Positions 7,120 to 8,964 of a DNA stretch of 8,964 bases are shown piece by piece. The stretch is taken from positions 1 through 8,964 of the forward strand of contig JAZOAS010000125.1 in the NCBI GenBank assembly GCA_045595605.1, read 5' to 3'. This DNA is from SIG480 sp045595605. Its GTDB lineage: Bacteria > Bacillota > Clostridia > Oscillospirales > JAAYXM01. The notes under the pieces were generated by a model. The model saw only the letters and a list, made by a program, of their open reading frames with translations. It did no database searches and had not been told where the DNA came from. How positions within the stretch are numbered: position 1 is the first letter of the stretch; each line of letters opens with the position of its first letter. Made by a program: the position numbers and the translations under genes.

Positions 7120-7380
7120 ATGGTAAAAGGAATTTCGAGACGCGTGGTTGTTGTAAAAGCCCCTATCGGAAGTATTTTCGACGAAGCAATTTTTATTATG
7201 AAGGACGATACTCTTTCGGAAAATTCGGTTGATGCAGAGAAAATTCTGAGGGAGGCCTGCTCTGTTGCGGATGAATATGTAAAGCAAAACTGCGGCAAGC
7301 GCAGAGCGAACAAAAAAGTCCTCTTCGCTTTATCAGCATTACTACTGTTAGCTGTTCTTCTTTTCCTCTTTCTGAAATAA
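7120..7380 (+). CDS. Small tail-anchored membrane protein of unknown function
   Basis: The 86-residue product is not one I can assign a function to. Residues 1-55 are soluble and mixed in character, starting MVKGISRRVVVVKAP and continuing with FDEAIFIMKDD (20-30) and an acidic, helix-prone stretch, DAEKILREACSVADEYV. A basic cluster, KRRANKK (60-66), then precedes one hydrophobic helix (67-85, very leucine-rich) that ends at the C-terminus. This predicts a tail-anchored inner membrane protein with the N-terminal part in the cytoplasm. The ATG follows GGGAG (7109-7113) at 6 nt. It lies 46 bp after spoIIE with no terminator or clear promoter between, so co-transcription and a sporulation-linked role are possible but inferred. 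From memory it resembles a small conserved protein of Clostridia, sometimes loosely labelled a translation initiation factor, a label nothing in the sequence supports. Coding status is backed by the ribosome binding site, domain layout and terminator. Confidence 0.78.
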   Translation: MVKGISRRVVVVKAPIGSIFDEAIFIMKDDTLSENSVDAEKILREACSVADEYVKQNCGKRRANKKVLFALSALLLLAVLLFLFLK

Positions 7381-7410
7381 TAAAAGCCGGTCTTTGACCG
7401 GCTTTTATTA
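7378..7410. terminator. Bidirectional terminator spanning both convergent stop codons
   Basis: TAATAAAAGCCGGTC (7378-7392) pairs perfectly with GACCGGCTTTTATTA (7396-7410) around a TTT loop. The GC-rich core GCCGGTC is flanked by A4 and T4 on either side, so both strands end with a T-rich tract. The outer ends of the arms are the stop codons of the small membrane-protein gene (7378-7380) and of the dehydrogenase gene (complement of 7408-7410). Confidence 0.9.
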
Positions 7411-8358
7411 TTTATTAACTTTGTTTTTAGGCTGACCCTTAATAAACCACTCAAGATTTTCCGCAACAAGCGTTATAAGGCGCTTTCTCGTCTCAATCGG
7501 CGCCCACGCGATATGCGGTGTCATAATGCAGTTTTTAGCAGTCCTGAGCGGGTTATCCGCCTGCATCGGCTCAACCGTCAGGACATCTATCCCCGCGCCT
7601 GCAATTCTTCCTTCGTTGAGAGCTTTCGCAAGCGCCGCTTCATCTATCGCGCCGCCACGGCTTGTGTTTATAAGATACGCAGAGCTTTTCATAAGAGAGA
7701 GCGTTCTTTCATTCACCACAAGCTTCGTCTCAGGCGTAAGGGGTGCGTGAAGCGTCAGAAAATCTGAACAGGCAAAGAGCTCATCTGTTTCCACACACGG
7801 AAACTCAGTACACTTTGACGGAGTTCTGGTCGAAACTATAACCTCCATACCAAACGCTTTTCCAAGATGCGCAACCTCGCTTCCTATGTCGCCGTAACCG
7901 AATACGCCGAGCGTCTTTCCGCGAAGCTCGAACATAGGATAAGGAAAATATGAAAAGGTCGGAGATTTTATCCATCCGCCACACCTTGTCGAATTTGCAT
8001 AGTCAACAAGGCTTCCTGAAAGTGCGAGAATCATCGACATCGTAAGCTGAGCAACGGCGTGGGTAGAATATCCCGGGACATTCGCAACACAGATGCCGCG
8101 GCGGGTAGCCTCTTCCGTATCTATATTGTTATATCCCGTTGCAAAAAGACCGATATATTTAAGCTTCGGACACTTTTCCATTATCTCGCGCCCGATTGTA
8201 GCTTTATTGCAGATAATAGCCTCGGCATCGCCTATTTTCTCCGAAACCTCGCTGATGTCAATATCGTCGTAATACGAAACATCACCAAGAGCCGAAATTT
8301 CGTCAAGCGCGACATCGCCCTTTGTTATCGTGCAAGTATCAAGGACTGCAATCTTCAT
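7408..8358 (-). CDS. D-2-hydroxyacid dehydrogenase, glycerate dehydrogenase-like
   Basis: The 316-residue product is a complete D-isomer-specific 2-hydroxyacid dehydrogenase, a cytosolic NAD(P)-dependent oxidoreductase. The Rossmann motif GYGDIG is at 154-159. The catalytic triad is R234 (NTSRGG), E263 (TVEP) and H282 (TPHIAWAP). The HIAW form after the histidine is typical of glycerate dehydrogenase/hydroxypyruvate reductase (HprA/GyaR), so that reaction is the best guess; other 2-keto acids remain possible. At the end of the second beta strand (about 174-178) the sequence is IVSTR, without the acidic residue that favours NAD, so NADP(H) may be used. An excellent ribosome binding site, TAGGAGG (complement of 8366-8372), lies 7 nt before the ATG. 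It lies downstream of the KDG kinase gene on the same strand, but a terminator-like hairpin separates them. Confidence 0.9.
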   Translation of the reverse strand: MKIAVLDTCTITKGDVALDEISALGDVSYYDDIDISEVSEKIGDAEAIICNKATIGREIMEKCPKLKYIGLFATGYNNIDTEEATRRGICVANVPGYSTHAVAQLTMSMILALSGSLVDYANSTRCGGWIKSPTFSYFPYPMFELRGKTLGVFGYGDIGSEVAHLGKAFGMEVIVSTRTPSKCTEFPCVETDELFACSDFLTLHAPLTPETKLVVNERTLSLMKSSAYLINTSRGGAIDEAALAKALNEGRIAGAGIDVLTVEPMQADNPLRTAKNCIMTPHIAWAPIETRKRLITLVAENLEWFIKGQPKNKVNK

Positions 8359-8370
8359 ATTCTCGCCTCC

Positions 8371-8410
8371 TAAAAAAGAAAGGTTGCATCAAAATATTTT
8401 GACACAACCT
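8371..8410 (-). terminator. Terminator or attenuator hairpin after the KDG kinase gene
   Basis: On the reverse strand the 30-nt near-palindrome (complement of 8381-8410) is followed by TTCTTTTTT. The outer AGGTTG/CAACCT arms and the inner 14-bp palindrome TCAAAATATTTTGA are joined by two positions that form G-U and U-G pairs in reverse-strand RNA but C-A mismatches in forward-strand RNA. The structure is therefore built for reverse-strand transcripts and should end the KDG kinase mRNA. The T-tract runs straight into the dehydrogenase ribosome binding site, so read-through would be needed for co-expression unless a promoter lies inside the kinase gene. Confidence 0.75.
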
Positions 8411-8429
8411 CCTTCGTTTTCTTTAAAAG

Positions 8430-8964
8430 TTATCTCTGAACACGGCCTGAACCGTCGCCGCCCATAAGAGCCTTGACTTCAGAAAGTGTAGCGCGGTTAT
8501 AGTCACCCATGATCGAGTGCTTAAGGCATGATGCAGCAACAGCAAAGTTGAGAGCATCTTCCTTGTTCTCGTAGTTGTTAAGACCGTAGATGAGACCGCC
8601 TGAGAAAGAGTCACCGCCGCCAACACGGTCAACGATATCGGTAATCATATACTTACGGCTTAAGTAGAAGTTTTCTCTGTCGCAGAGGCAAGCAGACCAG
8701 CCGTTTGTGTCAGCGCTCTTGCTCTCACGGAGAGTGATAGCGAGAGTCTTCATATCGGGGTACTGCTCGAGCACCTTGCGTGCAAGAGCTTCGTACTTTG
8801 CAGTATCGAGAACGCCGTCCTCAACCTTGACATCAACTGTGATACCGAGGGACTTCTGGCAGTCTTCCTCATTTGCGATACCGACATCAACATACTTAAC
8901 AAGCTCGCACATAACTTCCGGTGCACTCTTGCCGTACTTCCAGAGGTTCTTGCGGAAGTTGAAG
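8430..8964 (-). CDS. kdgK: 2-dehydro-3-deoxygluconokinase, PfkB family (5' end outside window)
   Basis: The reverse frame is open from the window end to a TAA (complement of 8430-8432), giving the C-terminal 177 residues of a PfkB carbohydrate kinase. Reading begins FRKNLWKYGKSAPEVM, so the methionine near 8912 is internal and not the start. The PfkB signature DRVGGGDSFSGGL includes the catalytic aspartate (complement of 8610-8612) and the GGGD anion hole. The ends SCLKHSIMGDYN and MGGDGSGRVQR match KDG kinases of Clostridia, from family recognition. These phosphorylate 2-keto-3-deoxygluconate to KDPG in hexuronate and pectin-derived sugar acid breakdown, usually feeding KDPG aldolase, which would lie upstream, outside this window, if present. 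Codon use resembles pckG, consistent with good expression. Another PfkB sugar specificity cannot be excluded without the N-terminal half. Confidence 0.85.
   Translation of the reverse strand, partial: FNFRKNLWKYGKSAPEVMCELVKYVDVGIANEEDCQKSLGITVDVKVEDGVLDTAKYEALARKVLEQYPDMKTLAITLRESKSADTNGWSACLCDRENFYLSRKYMITDIVDRVGGGDSFSGGLIYGLNNYENKEDALNFAVAASCLKHSIMGDYNRATLSEVKALMGGDGSGRVQR

Noticed and set aside
7092..7469. 125-codon reverse ORF across the small membrane-protein gene
   Set aside because: It is antisense to the better-supported 86-residue gene, crosses the bidirectional terminator, and has no ribosome binding site or domain.
8912..8914. ATG as a possible start of the KDG kinase
   Set aside because: The frame stays open upstream with conserved-looking kinase sequence (RKNLWKYGK), and the PfkB N-terminal half is missing, so this methionine is internal.
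7408..8964. kdgK and the dehydrogenase as one dedicated sugar-acid operon
   Set aside because: A well-formed terminator lies between them and the products share no obligatory intermediate, so a single pathway unit is not supported by this sequence alone.

Overview
The window reads as chromosome of a spore-forming, low-to-moderate-GC Firmicute of the class Clostridia, most likely a gut Oscillospiraceae/Ruminococcaceae-type anaerobe. The support is a full-length SpoIIE sporulation phosphatase, strong AGGAGG-type ribosome binding sites, T-rich intrinsic terminators, a GTP-type PEP carboxykinase, and a KDG kinase with a Clostridia-like C-terminus. The genus cannot be fixed from this sequence alone.

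Layout, left to right. Positions 1-183 hold the last 60 codons of a large serine recombinase (DUF4368-type C-terminus), so the left edge is probably the end of an integrated mobile element. After 43 bp comes a reverse-strand gene for a ceramidase-fold metalloprotein (227-1549). It has a textbook sigma-A promoter and is divergent from a forward diacylglycerol-kinase-family gene (1702-2580). That gene meets pckG (2648-4426, reverse) at a bidirectional terminator. A 325-bp AT-rich gap separates pckG from the divergent spoIIE (4752-7073, forward). spoIIE is followed at 46 bp by a gene for a small tail-anchored membrane protein (7120-7380), probably in the same transcript. That pair converges on a D-2-hydroxyacid dehydrogenase gene (7408-8358, reverse) through a hairpin whose arms contain both stop codons. 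Upstream of the dehydrogenase, on the same strand, is the 3' part of a KDG kinase gene (8430 to window end). The two are separated by a terminator hairpin that runs directly into the dehydrogenase ribosome binding site.

Functionally this is mostly core-genome content rather than one pathway. pckG (PEP/oxaloacetate interconversion), the KDG kinase (uronate/Entner-Doudoroff-type sugar acid use) and the hydroxyacid dehydrogenase (probably glycerate/hydroxypyruvate) belong to central carbon metabolism. SpoIIE belongs to forespore sigma-F activation. The DagK-like enzyme belongs to lipid turnover. I see no CRISPR array, rRNA, tRNA, IS element or toxin-antitoxin pair, and no convincing new multi-gene system. 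The points most worth a second look are the ceramidase-fold protein lacking the usual serine nucleophile, the uncharacterised small protein behind spoIIE, the recurring TTTTGACA motif between pckG and spoIIE, the strand-specific attenuator-like hairpin before the dehydrogenase, and the mobile-element boundary at the left edge.
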